Shown here: piece after piece, positions 24,775 through 34,475 of the stretch
How positions within the stretch are numbered: the first letter of the stretch is position 1
Layout: each line of letters begins with the position of its first letter
Source of the DNA: CALRQJ02 sp943370285
GTDB taxonomy: Bacteria; Bacteroidota; Bacteroidia; Chitinophagales; Chitinophagaceae
Direction: 5' to 3'
Assembly: GCA_943370285.1 (NCBI GenBank)
Contig: CALRQJ020000015.1
Span: 36,414-100,413 of the forward strand
Length of the DNA: 64,000 nt
Notes under the pieces: generated by a model
Database searches by the model: none
Told to the model about the DNA's origin: nothing
What the model saw: only the letters and a program-made list of their open reading frames with translations
Translations under genes and position numbers: made by a program

Positions 24775-25895
24775 TCGACAAACAATTCACTGATTATTCC
24801 ATCTGCCATTAGCTTACCTGCATTGGTGAGTTGCAACCTGTTTTCATTCCTTGTCATTAATCCATTGACAATAGGTTGTTGTGCAGCAGCTACAATAGCA
24901 GTAGCTTTTTCTTGACCAAACTGTTGTACAACAGTAGCCAAATTCAAGCCTTCCATTGTTCTAAGACTAATCATGATTCGTTCATTCAATTGCTGATTTG
25001 GCGTTAATACCTCTAGCTCAAAAGGAACTTCGCCAGATTCTATCGCTTTAATGTACAACGCATTATTAGCCACATTCCATTGCCTACTGTTGCCATTAAA
25101 CGAATGGGCCGATGGACCTATACCCAAATAAGGCTTTCCTTGCCAGTAGCTGCTATTGTGTTTGCTTCGATACCCCGGCTTAGCAAAGTTAGAAATCTCA
25201 TAATGTTCAAAACCTGCGGCAGAAAGCCATTGCATCAGCATTTCAAATTGTTCCGCTTGTCGGTCTGCATCAACCGGTAAATACTTGGCTTTATCAATCA
25301 AATGATGCAATGCTGTATTGGGTTCTACAGTTAATGCATAACACGAAATATGATTGATACCCAATGCCAATGCGGTTGATACGTTGGTTTGCCAATGTTT
25401 ATCTGACAAAGTTGGACCACCATAAATAAGATCGATGGTTAAATTATCAAATCCATTTGCTTTAGCTAATTCAATACATGCCTTGGCTTGTTGGGCATTA
25501 TGTGCCCGATTCATCCATTCTAAATCGGCTTCAAAAAAACTTTGTACGCCAATACTTAATCGATTGATACCTATTGCTTTCCATTGTTGCAATGCTATGG
25601 CTGAAATATCATCGGGATTAGCCTCTAATGTTATTTCCGCCGAAGGCGAAACAGAAAAATTGGTATTAATTTGATGCAATATTTTTTTGAGCTGTTCATC
25701 ATCTACTAAAGAGGGTGTGCCACCACCAAAATAAATGGTTTCAATAGGTGCTTTTAAGTAATGTTGCTGTAATACAATTTCATTACAAATGGCTTGCACT
25801 AACTGCGGCATTTGATGGTGTGTGGTAGAAAAATGAAAATTACAATAATGACAAGCTTTTCTGCAAAAAGGAATATGAATGTAAATACCTGCCAT
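24771..25895 (-). CDS. hemW: Radical SAM heme chaperone HemW
   Basis: A 374-residue radical SAM protein related to coproporphyrinogen III dehydrogenase, but matching HemW, the heme insertase for respiratory enzymes. The [4Fe-4S] motif is CRKACHYCNF near residues 10-18. The GGGTPS segment binds SAM, and HNSSYW is the HNxxYW motif that separates HemW from HemN. I use ATG 25895; the longer frame begins with TTG. Given the large heme-rich respiratory cluster in this window, a heme-transfer role is sensible. Confidence 0.92.
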   Translation of the reverse strand: MAGIYIHIPFCRKACHYCNFHFSTTHHQMPQLVQAICNEIVLQQHYLKAPIETIYFGGGTPSLVDDEQLKKILHQINTNFSVSPSAEITLEANPDDISAIALQQWKAIGINRLSIGVQSFFEADLEWMNRAHNAQQAKACIELAKANGFDNLTIDLIYGGPTLSDKHWQTNVSTALALGINHISCYALTVEPNTALHHLIDKAKYLPVDADRQAEQFEMLMQWLSAAGFEHYEISNFAKPGYRSKHNSSYWQGKPYLGIGPSAHSFNGNSRQWNVANNALYIKAIESGEVPFELEVLTPNQQLNERIMISLRTMEGLNLATVVQQFGQEKATAIVAAAQQPIVNGLMTRNENRLQLTNAGKLMADGIISELFVD

Positions 25896-25932
25896 ATGCA
25901 ACTTAAACTTTTGTAAACTTGTTTTTTAAAGC

Positions 25933-27729
25933 ATGGCAAAAGTAATCAGATATTACAGCTCAAAACATTTTGTTAGTATCGGCATATTATTATGCCTTGC
26001 TTTGAGTAGTAAAAGTCAGTTTAGCCTAACTGTTAATGGTGTAGATTCAATAGCCAACAAAGCCATACCATCTTTAACTATTACTCGTCAATTTCCTGCT
26101 CGATTGGCCTATGTAGCATACCTACAACAACTAATACCACAGTTACAAGCTAAAGGTTATTTAGCAGCCTCTTTAGATAGTGTTGCCGAAACAAACACTA
26201 GTGCTACTATTTGGCTTTTTACCGGTAAACCATACGTTTGGGCGAGTATTCATGTCAATGCAACCAATAGTCGTTACCTGCAATTAGCCGGTTGGAATAG
26301 CAACTATTTTAAACAAAAGCCTTTCCATTTTGCAGCATACGAAAAAGCAAGAATCAGTTTATTGGATTATTTTGAAAACAATGGTTATCCCTTTGCAACG
26401 GTGGCATTAGATAGTGTTCAAATAAAAGATGAATCTGTTACGGCTACACTTAACATCAATCCCGGTATCAATTATCGCATTGATAGTATTCGATTATTTG
26501 GGACCGCTAAAATTTCGAGGTCATTTTTACATCGTTATTTAGGGATTGAAAAAGGTGGATTGTACAAGAAAGAGAAATTAGCACAAATAAATCGTTACCT
26601 ACCGGAGCTGCCTTATTTACAACAATCTCAACCCTGGGATTTAACCATGTTGAGTACCGGCAGTATCGTCAATTTGTATTTAGAACCCAAAAGAAGTAAT
26701 CAAATTAATTTACTGGCCGGATTTTTACCCTCCAACCAACAACTCGGCGGCAAATTATTGTTTACGGTTGATGCCAACGTACAGCTCAAAAATGCTTTCG
26801 GCAGCGGCGAATCACTCGGTTTGATTTGGCAACAAATTCAACCCAAATCACCTAGATTAAATCTTCAATTTCAACGTCCGTATATTTTTAATTCGGCTTT
26901 TGGTCTAGACTTAGCATTTGACCTATTTAGAAGAGATTCTTCATTTTTAACGCTACAAGCAAAAGGTGGATTGGTGTATCAATTATCTGCCAGGCAAAAA
27001 GCTACAATAACCATTCAACAGTTATCTACAAGTATCACTAATCCTGATACCTTAACCGTAAAACTAACACAGCGTTTGCCCGACATTATTGATGTAAGCA
27101 CAGTTACACTCAATACTGCTTACGAAACCAATACTACTGATTATCGCTTCAATCCCCGCAAGGGAAGAGAACTTACCATCAGCATTGGTGCAGGGAGTAG
27201 AAAAATTAAAAAAAATACCGCTTTCACTGCTTTAAAGGGAGTGGGTTTCAATTATGCTACTTTGTACGATAGTGTACAACTCAACAGCTATCAACTTAAG
27301 ATACAAGCTAAAGCAGCTAAATATTTTAAAGTAGGCAAGCAAACTGTTTTGAAAACAGGCCTACAAGCCGGATGGTTAGAGAGCCCCGATTTATTCAGGA
27401 ACGAACTATTTCAAATTGGTGGTTATAAATTATTACGAGGGTTTGATGAAGAAAGCATTTTTGCCAATCGTTTTGGAGTAGCTACAGTAGAGTATCGTTT
27501 TTTATTACCCGGTAATTCTTACTTTTTTGGATTTACTGATTTTGGTTATAGCCAATACGATGTACAAAATATTAAGTTTAACCATACCTATTTAGGCGTT
27601 GGATTGGGATTAAACTTTGAAACAAAAACCGGCATTTTTAATTTGAGCTATGCAGCAGGTAAACGAAATGACCTTCCGTTAGACATGCGGCAATCCAAAA
27701 TACATTTTGGTTATGTAACAGTTTTTTAA
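25933..27729 (+). CDS. BamA/TamA-like outer-membrane protein (POTRA and surface-antigen domain)
   Basis: A 598-residue predicted outer-membrane protein. It has a signal peptide (ending SSKSQF), then at least two POTRA-like modules (LNINPGINYRIDSIRLFGTAKISRSFLHRYLGIEKGGLYKKEKL is a clear one, at about residues 175-220), and a C-terminal barrel of the bacterial surface antigen type. The lines RKGRELTISIGAG and QIGGYKLLRGFDEESIFANRFG match the RGF/Y motif of that domain. It ends in FGYVTVF with a terminal Phe. It starts 37 bp from hemW, divergently. Confidence 0.82.
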   Translation: MAKVIRYYSSKHFVSIGILLCLALSSKSQFSLTVNGVDSIANKAIPSLTITRQFPARLAYVAYLQQLIPQLQAKGYLAASLDSVAETNTSATIWLFTGKPYVWASIHVNATNSRYLQLAGWNSNYFKQKPFHFAAYEKARISLLDYFENNGYPFATVALDSVQIKDESVTATLNINPGINYRIDSIRLFGTAKISRSFLHRYLGIEKGGLYKKEKLAQINRYLPELPYLQQSQPWDLTMLSTGSIVNLYLEPKRSNQINLLAGFLPSNQQLGGKLLFTVDANVQLKNAFGSGESLGLIWQQIQPKSPRLNLQFQRPYIFNSAFGLDLAFDLFRRDSSFLTLQAKGGLVYQLSARQKATITIQQLSTSITNPDTLTVKLTQRLPDIIDVSTVTLNTAYETNTTDYRFNPRKGRELTISIGAGSRKIKKNTAFTALKGVGFNYATLYDSVQLNSYQLKIQAKAAKYFKVGKQTVLKTGLQAGWLESPDLFRNELFQIGGYKLLRGFDEESIFANRFGVATVEYRFLLPGNSYFFGFTDFGYSQYDVQNIKFNHTYLGVGLGLNFETKTGIFNLSYAAGKRNDLPLDMRQSKIHFGYVTVF

Positions 27730-27786
27730 TGAAGCAGAAAAAACATACGCATGGGCATGAACAAACCAATATTTTTGCTGCTATAA

Positions 27787-28815
27787 ATGAAACAATTGAA
27801 ACAGGCGGTTTTACTGGTGATGGCATTTTTTGTACTGTTGCAAACAGTTTGGGCACAGCCCGATACTGCATTACGCAAAAAAGCAGATACTTCGCTTATT
27901 AAAAAAATTGTTGCTCCCAAACCAAAGCCTGTAATTGACTCTGCCAAATTGTTACGCATAACAGATAGTCTAAGAAATGACAGTTTAGTTAAAGCAGCCC
28001 AAACAGATTCTTTGTTGCAAGACAGTATAAGAATCGCAACTATAAAAAACAATTTGTTAAGAGATAGCCTACAACGTTACGCTTACGACCGCCTTTATAC
28101 ACACCGCTATTTACCGTTGAAAGAGCCGGCTATTGTTAGAGTAATTAAAGAGCGGCAAAGAACAGATAAAGATTATCTCTTTTACCTTTTATTAGGTGCC
28201 TTGCTCTACTTTGCCACCATTCGGCTGGCTTTTCCTAAATATTTTCAAAATATTTTTAAGTTGTTTTTTCAGCCCTCTTTTAGGCAAAGCCAAACGAGAG
28301 AACAACTCTTGCAAAACAACTTGCCTTCGCTGTTATTCAATCTATTCTTCATCATCAGCACTTCATTATATATAGCGTTTATTTTTGACCGATATAATGT
28401 AATGCCTTTGTCGTTTTGGAGTATGTGGTCTTATGCTGCCGCAACGGTTACTTTATTGTATGGCGGCAAATACTTGTTTCTGCTATTTAGCGGTTGGGTT
28501 TTCAACGTAAAAGCCGCTACGGATACCTATATTTTTATAGTATATCTCATCAATAAAATCATTGGCGTTTTATTAATTCCTTTTTTATTGATTTTAGCTT
28601 TTTCAACCGATCAAATTGTTATGGTTTCAGTAACTGTTTCGTTGGTTATTATCGGTCTTTTATTTGTGTACAGATATATTCTTTCTTATACGCCTATCAG
28701 AAAAGATATTAAGGTCAGCCCTTTACATTTTTCACTTTATTTATTAGGGTTTGAAATAGTTCCGCTTTTACTCATTTACCGACTGCTGATAGATTTTATC
28801 AAACAAACCCTTTAA
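27787..28815 (+). CDS. DUF4271 membrane protein
   Basis: A 342-residue protein with a signal peptide ending VWAQ, a charged periplasmic or cytoplasmic linker of about 110 residues rich in Asp, Ser and Lys, and then six or seven transmembrane helices. The helical part (DYLFYLLLGALLYFATIRLAFPKYFQ and VLLIPFLLILAFS) matches Bacteroidota DUF4271, which is regularly followed by hemD as here. It is separated by 57 bp from the barrel gene. Function unknown, possibly linked to heme metabolism by position. Confidence 0.85.
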   Translation: MKQLKQAVLLVMAFFVLLQTVWAQPDTALRKKADTSLIKKIVAPKPKPVIDSAKLLRITDSLRNDSLVKAAQTDSLLQDSIRIATIKNNLLRDSLQRYAYDRLYTHRYLPLKEPAIVRVIKERQRTDKDYLFYLLLGALLYFATIRLAFPKYFQNIFKLFFQPSFRQSQTREQLLQNNLPSLLFNLFFIISTSLYIAFIFDRYNVMPLSFWSMWSYAAATVTLLYGGKYLFLLFSGWVFNVKAATDTYIFIVYLINKIIGVLLIPFLLILAFSTDQIVMVSVTVSLVIIGLLFVYRYILSYTPIRKDIKVSPLHFSLYLLGFEIVPLLLIYRLLIDFIKQTL

Positions 28816-28820
28816 TTTTG
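28813..28820 (+). promoter_or_regulatory. Putative -7 element of hemD
   Basis: TAATTTTG overlaps the stop codon of the DUF4271 gene and lies 21 bp upstream of the hemD ATG. It would allow hemD to be transcribed separately. No TTG partner at 17-23 bp was found. Confidence 0.35.
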
Positions 28821-28841
28821 CCGAAACATTAGCTGAGCAGC

Positions 28842-29642
28842 ATGGCAAACAAAGGGGAAAAAGCGATAAAAACAACATCAGCCGGTGGTGTAAAGCAAAT
28901 TTTGATTACGCAACCTAGGCCCGAAAGTGATCGGTCACCCTATTTTGAACTTGAACGCAAACATGGCGTTCAGCTTCACTTTCATCCCTTCATTAAATTG
29001 GAAGCCATTCCGGCAAGGGAGTTTCGCAAACAAAAAATTGATATTATCAGCTACACCGGTGTTATTTTCACCAGTCGTAATGCCATCGATCACTTTTTTC
29101 GCATGTGCGAAGAAATGAAAGTGTCTGTTGGACAGGATACCAAATATTTCTGCATTACAGAAGCTGTTGCTTTGTACCTACAAAAATTTATTTTGTATCG
29201 CAAACGCAAAGTTTTTTACGGTGCCGATGGTTCTAACAAAAGCATGTTTGATGTCATTAACAAACATAAGGAGAACGAAAAATTTCTTTATGTATGTAGC
29301 GAAAACCAACAAGATAATGACATTGTTGGTTGGTTAAAGAACAACAAATGTGAATACCAATTGGCTTTTATGTATCGTAGCGTTAGCACCGATGTAAAAG
29401 AAATTATGGGTTCGCAGCAGTACGATCTCATTTGCTTTTTTACACCAAGTGGCATTCGTAGTTTATTCGATAATATGCCCAAGTACAAACAAAACGGTAC
29501 AACCATTGGTACTTTTGGCGGCAATACTACCAAGGCTGCAGAAGAAGCCGGGTTAGTAGCACATATCAAAGCACCCATGCCACAAGCTACAAGTATGGCA
29601 GCGGCCCTTGACCAATATTTGGCAGCACTGAATAAAAAGTAA
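28842..29642 (+). CDS. hemD: Uroporphyrinogen-III synthase family protein
   Basis: Cyclises hydroxymethylbilane to uroporphyrinogen III in tetrapyrrole synthesis. The 266-residue protein has the two-domain HemD fold seen as VKQILITQPRPESDRSPYFELERK at the start, the YTGVIFTSRNAIDHFFRMC helix, and later DLICFFTPSGIRSLFDNM, TIGTFGGNTTKAAEEAGL and a final helix. The family is poorly conserved, so the match is by layout and by its DUF4271 neighbour. It ends ahead of a bidirectional terminator shared with dnaB. Confidence 0.85.
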   Translation: MANKGEKAIKTTSAGGVKQILITQPRPESDRSPYFELERKHGVQLHFHPFIKLEAIPAREFRKQKIDIISYTGVIFTSRNAIDHFFRMCEEMKVSVGQDTKYFCITEAVALYLQKFILYRKRKVFYGADGSNKSMFDVINKHKENEKFLYVCSENQQDNDIVGWLKNNKCEYQLAFMYRSVSTDVKEIMGSQQYDLICFFTPSGIRSLFDNMPKYKQNGTTIGTFGGNTTKAAEEAGLVAHIKAPMPQATSMAAALDQYLAALNKK

Positions 29643-29660
29643 TACTCCTACACAAATAAT

Positions 29661-29694
29661 AAAAAAAGGCATACCGAATAGTATGCCTTTTTTA
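29661..29694. terminator. Bidirectional terminator between hemD and dnaB
   Basis: Stem 29668-29674 with 29681-29687 (GGCATAC/GTATGCC) is flanked by A-runs and T-runs that extend the pairing. It lies 18 bp after hemD and 23 bp after the dnaB stop on the other strand. Confidence 0.88.
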
Positions 29695-29716
29695 TTGGTT
29701 AGGTTTTAGCCTTGGT

Positions 29717-31291
29717 TTAAAAAGGTGATGGCTCATCAAAGCCTTCATCAAATTCGCCATTATTCATACGGCTACCTTTTTGAATGTACAATTTGGCATC
29801 GCCGCCGGAAGTGCTGCCGCCAGTTGGTGGCAAACTACTAATAGGCTTGAAGTTTCCGCCAATGCCTCCGCCTTCATTATCATTCCACTCTTCAAAGCGT
29901 TGCACAGACAATAAGGCTTTTAATTTTATATTTTCTAAAGAACCATTACGGTGTTTTGCAATTCGAATATGGGTTTCGCCTTTATTACTGTCTCCCATTT
30001 CGTTGGTATTAATTTCATAGTATTCCGGACGATAAATGAACATAACCATATCCGCATCTTGTTCAATGGCACCCGATTCTCTCAAATCGCTCAACTGCGG
30101 CACTTTACTTTCTTTTCTGCTCTCAACCGCACGGCTTAACTGACTCAATGCAATAATGGGTATTTGCAACTCTTTTGCCAATGCTTTTAAACTTCGAGAA
30201 ATGGTGCTAATCTCTTGTTCTCGGTTGGTATTTCTATCGCCGCTGCCACTCATCAATTGCAAATAGTCAATAATAATTAAGCCCACATTATGCTTATTCA
30301 CCAATCGCCTAGCTTTTGCCCTAAATTCAAAAATATTCAGCGCTGCAGTATCATCAATAAAAATATTGGCTTGGCTTAAACGATTAACCCCTTTACTGTA
30401 GAGCTGTTGCATCTCGTAATCTTCTAATTTGCCACGAGAAATTTTCTCTAACAGAATATCGCTTTCTGCACTAAGAATACGCTGTACCAACTGCGAACTA
30501 CTCATTTCTAACGAGAAGAAACCAACTGCTGTAGGTTTGGTAGGATGCAATGCGGCATTACGAGCAAGGTTCAACGCAAAAGCAGTTTTACCCACCGATG
30601 GACGAGCCGCTAGGATGATTAAGTCAGTAGGTTGCCAACCGTAAGTAACTCGGTCTAATGTAGGGAAGCCACTTGGCACACCCGATATATCTTCTTTTTT
30701 ATTTCTAAGTTCATCGATACGAGTGATAGTTTTGGCCAATACCGTTCCAATATCATCATAATTCTTTTTCAAGTAATTATTGGTGATGTTGAACATTTTA
30801 GTTTCGCTGTCATCTAACAAATCAAAAACATCTGTACTATCTTCATAAGCATCGCCAATAATTTCTCCACTAATACGAATCAACTCTCGTTGAATAAATT
30901 TTTGTAATACAATTCTGGCATGTGATTCAATGTTTGCCGTACTTACAACAGTATTGGTAAGTTTGGTAACAAAGTACGGACCGCCAACTAAGTCTAACTC
31001 TTCTTTAGATTTTAGTTCCTCTACCACGGTAAGAATATCAATAGGCATACTCTTGCCGGCCAATGATTGGAAAGCTCTGTAAATGCGTTGGTGAGCATCT
31101 ACATAAAAACATTCGGGTTTGATAATTTCAACAACCGTATCAAATGCACTTTTCTCCAGCATAATAGCACCAAGCACCGCTTCTTCTAATTCTTTGGCTT
31201 GTGGTGGCACTTTGCCATATACCATTGTACTTACATCAATTGATGTTTTTCGTCTATTCTTTCTGTCTTTATTTAGGTTCGTTAAGTCCAT
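29717..31291 (-). CDS. dnaB: Replicative DNA helicase DnaB
   Basis: Hexameric helicase that unwinds the replication fork. The 524-residue protein has an N-terminal domain (residues 25-140, PPQAKELEEAVLGAIMLE), a linker, and the RecA-like domain with Walker A ARPSVGKT at 229-236, Walker B in LIIIDYLQLM and the QLSRAVE arginine-finger region. A C-terminal extension of about 45 residues is Gly/Ser-rich. ATG 31291 is preferred; the longer frame begins with TTG. Its upstream region, shared with pheT, holds an unusual repeat array. Confidence 0.95.
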   Translation of the reverse strand: MDLTNLNKDRKNRRKTSIDVSTMVYGKVPPQAKELEEAVLGAIMLEKSAFDTVVEIIKPECFYVDAHQRIYRAFQSLAGKSMPIDILTVVEELKSKEELDLVGGPYFVTKLTNTVVSTANIESHARIVLQKFIQRELIRISGEIIGDAYEDSTDVFDLLDDSETKMFNITNNYLKKNYDDIGTVLAKTITRIDELRNKKEDISGVPSGFPTLDRVTYGWQPTDLIILAARPSVGKTAFALNLARNAALHPTKPTAVGFFSLEMSSSQLVQRILSAESDILLEKISRGKLEDYEMQQLYSKGVNRLSQANIFIDDTAALNIFEFRAKARRLVNKHNVGLIIIDYLQLMSGSGDRNTNREQEISTISRSLKALAKELQIPIIALSQLSRAVESRKESKVPQLSDLRESGAIEQDADMVMFIYRPEYYEINTNEMGDSNKGETHIRIAKHRNGSLENIKLKALLSVQRFEEWNDNEGGGIGGNFKPISSLPPTGGSTSGGDAKLYIQKGSRMNNGEFDEGFDEPSPF

Positions 31292-31439
31292 CCGCAATCA
31301 GTCTCAAAAGGGTGAAAAAAGCAAAGTAATCGGCTTACATCCGAAAACAAATCTATTGTTAAGAAATTGTTACCTGGGAGTAAGGGGGAACGAATATAGG
31401 TGGAGAATTTTTTCTGTGCCGATTATTTTTGAAGCAATT

Positions 31440-31513
31440 TAATCCACAGGCTATTCGCCTTGAATTCACAGATTTCATTAGTCCATCCACATAATATCGT
31501 AGGTTTCTCCACA
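31440..31513 (+). repeat. Array of four DnaA-box-like 9-mers at two-turn spacing
   Basis: The four 9-mers are TAATCCACA (31440-31448), GAATTCACA (31462-31470), CCATCCACA (31483-31491) and TTCTCCACA (31505-31513). They share the end T(C/T)CACA, lie in one orientation and start 22, 21 and 22 bp apart, so they face one side of the helix. They differ from the DnaA box TTATNCACA by one or two bases. An AT-rich stretch follows. They lie in the 450-bp dnaB-pheT gap, which otherwise contains only the pheT promoter. Confidence 0.5.
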
Positions 31514-31703
31514 AATTAAAAAAGTTTTCCGCCATTACCTAATAGAAATTAACAGCAGCCTGTGCAGAAAGATTTTTGAGCAAAGTAGTACAGTTAACCG
31601 CTTTAATGTGTAACTATTAGCAGGTATTTGTAGCACCAAAATCAGAGAAAATGGAGCAAAAACAGCTACAGCCCTTTGTTTACCTTTACTCAACGTCATG
31701 TGT

Positions 31704-31711
31704 TATATTTG
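31704..31711 (+). promoter_or_regulatory. Putative -7 element of pheT
   Basis: TATATTTG matches TAnnTTTG and lies 30 bp upstream of the pheT ATG. A TTG is present 25 bp further upstream, slightly beyond the usual 17-23 bp window. Confidence 0.45.
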
Positions 31712-31741
31712 CACACTATTTTATTTAACCGAAACGCAATT

Positions 31742-34159
31742 ATGGTTATAAGTTACAAGTGGTTGAGTGAATACTTACCGGAGGTTATTGATACGGACAG
31801 ATTAGCAAAAATATTAACTGCTGTTGGCTTAGAAGTAGAAGCTATTGAAGCATATGAAGCCATAAAAGGCAGTTTACAAGGCTTGTTTGTTGGCGAAGTA
31901 TTGGCCTGTGAGCAACATCCTAATGCAGATAAATTAAAACTCACCAAAGTAACTATTGGCAGCGGCGAGCCTTTACAAATTGTTTGTGGGGCTCCTAATG
32001 TAGCGGTAGGACAAAAAGTAATTGTAGCCACAATAGGCACTACAATTTATCCTACCTCAGGCGAACCAATGACAATGAAGGCTGCAAAAATTCGGGGCGT
32101 TGAAAGCCAAGGAATGATTTGTGCCGAAGATGAAATTGGATTAGGCGATAGTCATGCCGGTATTATGATTTTACCGAACGATGTGGTAGTAGGAACTCCT
32201 GCTGCTGCATATTTCAACCCTTATCATGACACAATTTTAGAAATTGGGCTAACCCCAAACAGGATGGATGCCATGAGCCATTTAGGTGTTGCAAAAGATG
32301 TATGTGCTTACCTTACTCATCATGATAAAAAAGAATGTAAGCCAAAAACGCCTTTCACCAATGGTTTTAAGGTAGATAACAACAACTTACCTATTACCGT
32401 AACGGTAGAAAATACCGAAGCTTGTCCTCGTTATTCCGGTGTAAGTATTAGCGGTGTAACAGTTAAAGAAAGTCCACAATGGTTGAAAGATAAATTGATA
32501 GCCATCGGCCAAAGACCCATAAACAATATTGTAGATATTACCAATTATGTGTTGCATGAAACCGGGCAACCCTTACATGCATTTGATGCTGCAGCTATCA
32601 CAGGTAATACCATTGTGGTAAAAAATCTACCACAGGATAGTAGTTTTATCACACTTGATGGCAAAGAACGGAAGTTACATGCCGAAGATTTAATGATATG
32701 TAATGGCGAAGCCGGCATGTGTATTGCCGGTGTTTTTGGCGGTGCCGAAAGTGGTGTTTCATCCAATACAACTGCTATCTTTTTAGAAAGTGCTTGTTTT
32801 AATGCTACCAATATTCGTAAAACATCGGTAAGGCATGGTCTAAGAACAGATGCCGCAACCCGTTTTGAAAAAGGAACCGATATTGCTGCTACAGTACAAG
32901 TATTAAAAAGAGCAGCTTTACTGATTAAAGACATTGCAGGGGGAACAATCAGTAGCGATATTATTGATATATATCCGGTAGTAAAACAAAAAGCTGAAGT
33001 GGCGTTAAAATACCACTACCTCAAAAAGTTGAGCGGCAAAAATTATCATCCCGATGCTGTAAAGAAAATTGTAGAAGCATTAGGTTTTGATATTTTAAAA
33101 GAAGGTATTGATGAATTGCGTATTGCAGTGCCTTTCAGCAAACCGGATATTAGTATTCCGGCTGATATTGTAGAAGAAATTATTAGAATTGATGGTTTAG
33201 ATAATATTGAAATTCCGGAGGCTATTACCATTACACCTGCCAACGATACGAATACGTTGAAAGAAGCATTGAAAGAAAAAATTGCTGTATTGCTTACCGG
33301 TATGGGCTTTCAAGAGATGCTCACCAATTCTATTACCAATAGCAAATACTTTACGGAGGCTGAGTTGAATAGCACCGTAAAAATGATGAATAACTTGAGT
33401 GCAGAGTTAGATGTGCTTCGTCCCTCTATGTTGCAAACGGGATTAGAAACTATCAGCTATAACATCAATCGTAAAAATAATTTTTTACAATTGTTTGAGT
33501 TTGGCAAAACCTATCACACTCAAGGTGTTGGCCAATACAACGAAGCCGAACATTTGTGTTTATACTTAACCGGTAAAACAGGCGAAGATTGTTGGCGTTT
33601 AAAAGCCCGAACTATTGATTTATATACTGCCAAAGGCTTTGCTAATGCGATATTGAATAGTTGTGGCATTAGTTTGCCATTTGAACTGTCTGAAGGCAAC
33701 GGTTTAACATTAACAGCAACCGTAAAGAAAGACATACTTGTTAGCATCAGCGATATCGATAAAAAACAACTCAGTAGTTTTGACATTAAACAGCCTGTAT
33801 ATTTTGTAGATATCAATTGGCCATTATTAGTGTCGTTGGTAGCCGAAAAAAAAATCAGTTATAAAGAAGTCAGCAAATACCCATCTGTACAAAGAGATAT
33901 TGCCATGGTAGTTGACAAAAAAATTACCTATGCGGCAATAGAAGAAACGGTGAAAAAAGCAAAAGTTAATCGTTTAAAAGACATGCGTTTGTTTGATGTA
34001 TTTGTAAGTGAAAAAATTGGCGCCAACAATCAATCACTTGCTGTTAGCTTTACATTTGCCGATGAGGAAAAAACATTAACCGATAAAGAAATTGACGGTA
34101 TGATGGGTAAACTGACCACCTTGTTCGAAAAAGAATTGGGTGCTACTTTGAGAAAATAA
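31742..34159 (+). CDS. pheT: Phenylalanine-tRNA ligase beta subunit
   Basis: The beta chain of phenylalanyl-tRNA synthetase. The 805-residue protein has the OB-fold tRNA-binding domain (EVLACEQHPNADKLKLTKV, about residues 45-70), the B3/B4 editing region (GQRPINNIVDITNYVL), the B5 domain and the C-terminal ferredoxin-like anticodon-binding domain (SKYPSVQRDIAMVVDKKITY). I start it at ATG 31742, directly before VISYKWLSEYLPEV, which is how this family begins; the longer frame lies in the promoter. The last base of its stop codon is the first of the next gene. Confidence 0.95.
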   Translation: MVISYKWLSEYLPEVIDTDRLAKILTAVGLEVEAIEAYEAIKGSLQGLFVGEVLACEQHPNADKLKLTKVTIGSGEPLQIVCGAPNVAVGQKVIVATIGTTIYPTSGEPMTMKAAKIRGVESQGMICAEDEIGLGDSHAGIMILPNDVVVGTPAAAYFNPYHDTILEIGLTPNRMDAMSHLGVAKDVCAYLTHHDKKECKPKTPFTNGFKVDNNNLPITVTVENTEACPRYSGVSISGVTVKESPQWLKDKLIAIGQRPINNIVDITNYVLHETGQPLHAFDAAAITGNTIVVKNLPQDSSFITLDGKERKLHAEDLMICNGEAGMCIAGVFGGAESGVSSNTTAIFLESACFNATNIRKTSVRHGLRTDAATRFEKGTDIAATVQVLKRAALLIKDIAGGTISSDIIDIYPVVKQKAEVALKYHYLKKLSGKNYHPDAVKKIVEALGFDILKEGIDELRIAVPFSKPDISIPADIVEEIIRIDGLDNIEIPEAITITPANDTNTLKEALKEKIAVLLTGMGFQEMLTNSITNSKYFTEAELNSTVKMMNNLSAELDVLRPSMLQTGLETISYNINRKNNFLQLFEFGKTYHTQGVGQYNEAEHLCLYLTGKTGEDCWRLKARTIDLYTAKGFANAILNSCGISLPFELSEGNGLTLTATVKKDILVSISDIDKKQLSSFDIKQPVYFVDINWPLLVSLVAEKKISYKEVSKYPSVQRDIAMVVDKKITYAAIEETVKKAKVNRLKDMRLFDVFVSEKIGANNQSLAVSFTFADEEKTLTDKEIDGMMGKLTTLFEKELGATLRK

Positions 34160-34461
34160 TGACTAACGATTGCTTGATGAATCCAGAACAGCAGCTACAA
34201 CGCATTCAACAAAAATTGCAACAATTGTTGCAACAGCACCAGCATGTTCAAAAAGAAAATCAACGGTTACAAAAAGACAATGACAAATTGTTAGCCCAAG
34301 TTGCTTTGCAAGAAGCGCAAATACAACAAATACAACAACGCAGCGATGTTAACCAACTGCAAGGCAGCAATCTTAATCCAACAGCAAAAGCCGCTTTAGA
34401 AAAACGCATCAACATGTATTTAAAAGACATAGACCGCTGTTTGGCATTACTTAACGCATAG
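34159..34461 (+). CDS. Small coiled-coil protein, unknown
   Basis: A 100-residue protein that is nearly all coiled coil between residues 8 and 65, with many Gln residues in a heptad pattern (QQLQRIQQKLQQLLQQHQHV), then a short tail ending INMYLKDIDRCLALLNA. A similar small coiled-coil gene sits between pheT and zapA in other Bacteroidota. A role with ZapA in division is possible. It starts by overlapping the pheT stop by one base (TAATG). Methionine 7 at 34177 is an alternative start. Confidence 0.65.
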   Translation: MTNDCLMNPEQQLQRIQQKLQQLLQQHQHVQKENQRLQKDNDKLLAQVALQEAQIQQIQQRSDVNQLQGSNLNPTAKAALEKRINMYLKDIDRCLALLNA

Positions 34462-34475
34462 AAATTATAGATGAC

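Noticed and set aside
27729..27905. A 58-codon frame starting ATG at the BamA-like stop (MKQKKHTHGHEQTN)
   Set aside because: It overlaps the start and signal peptide of the DUF4271 gene in another frame and shows no helix or motif.
34159..34461. Calling the Gln-rich coiled-coil protein ZapB
   Set aside because: Length and position next to zapA are suggestive, but coiled-coil composition alone is not specific enough.
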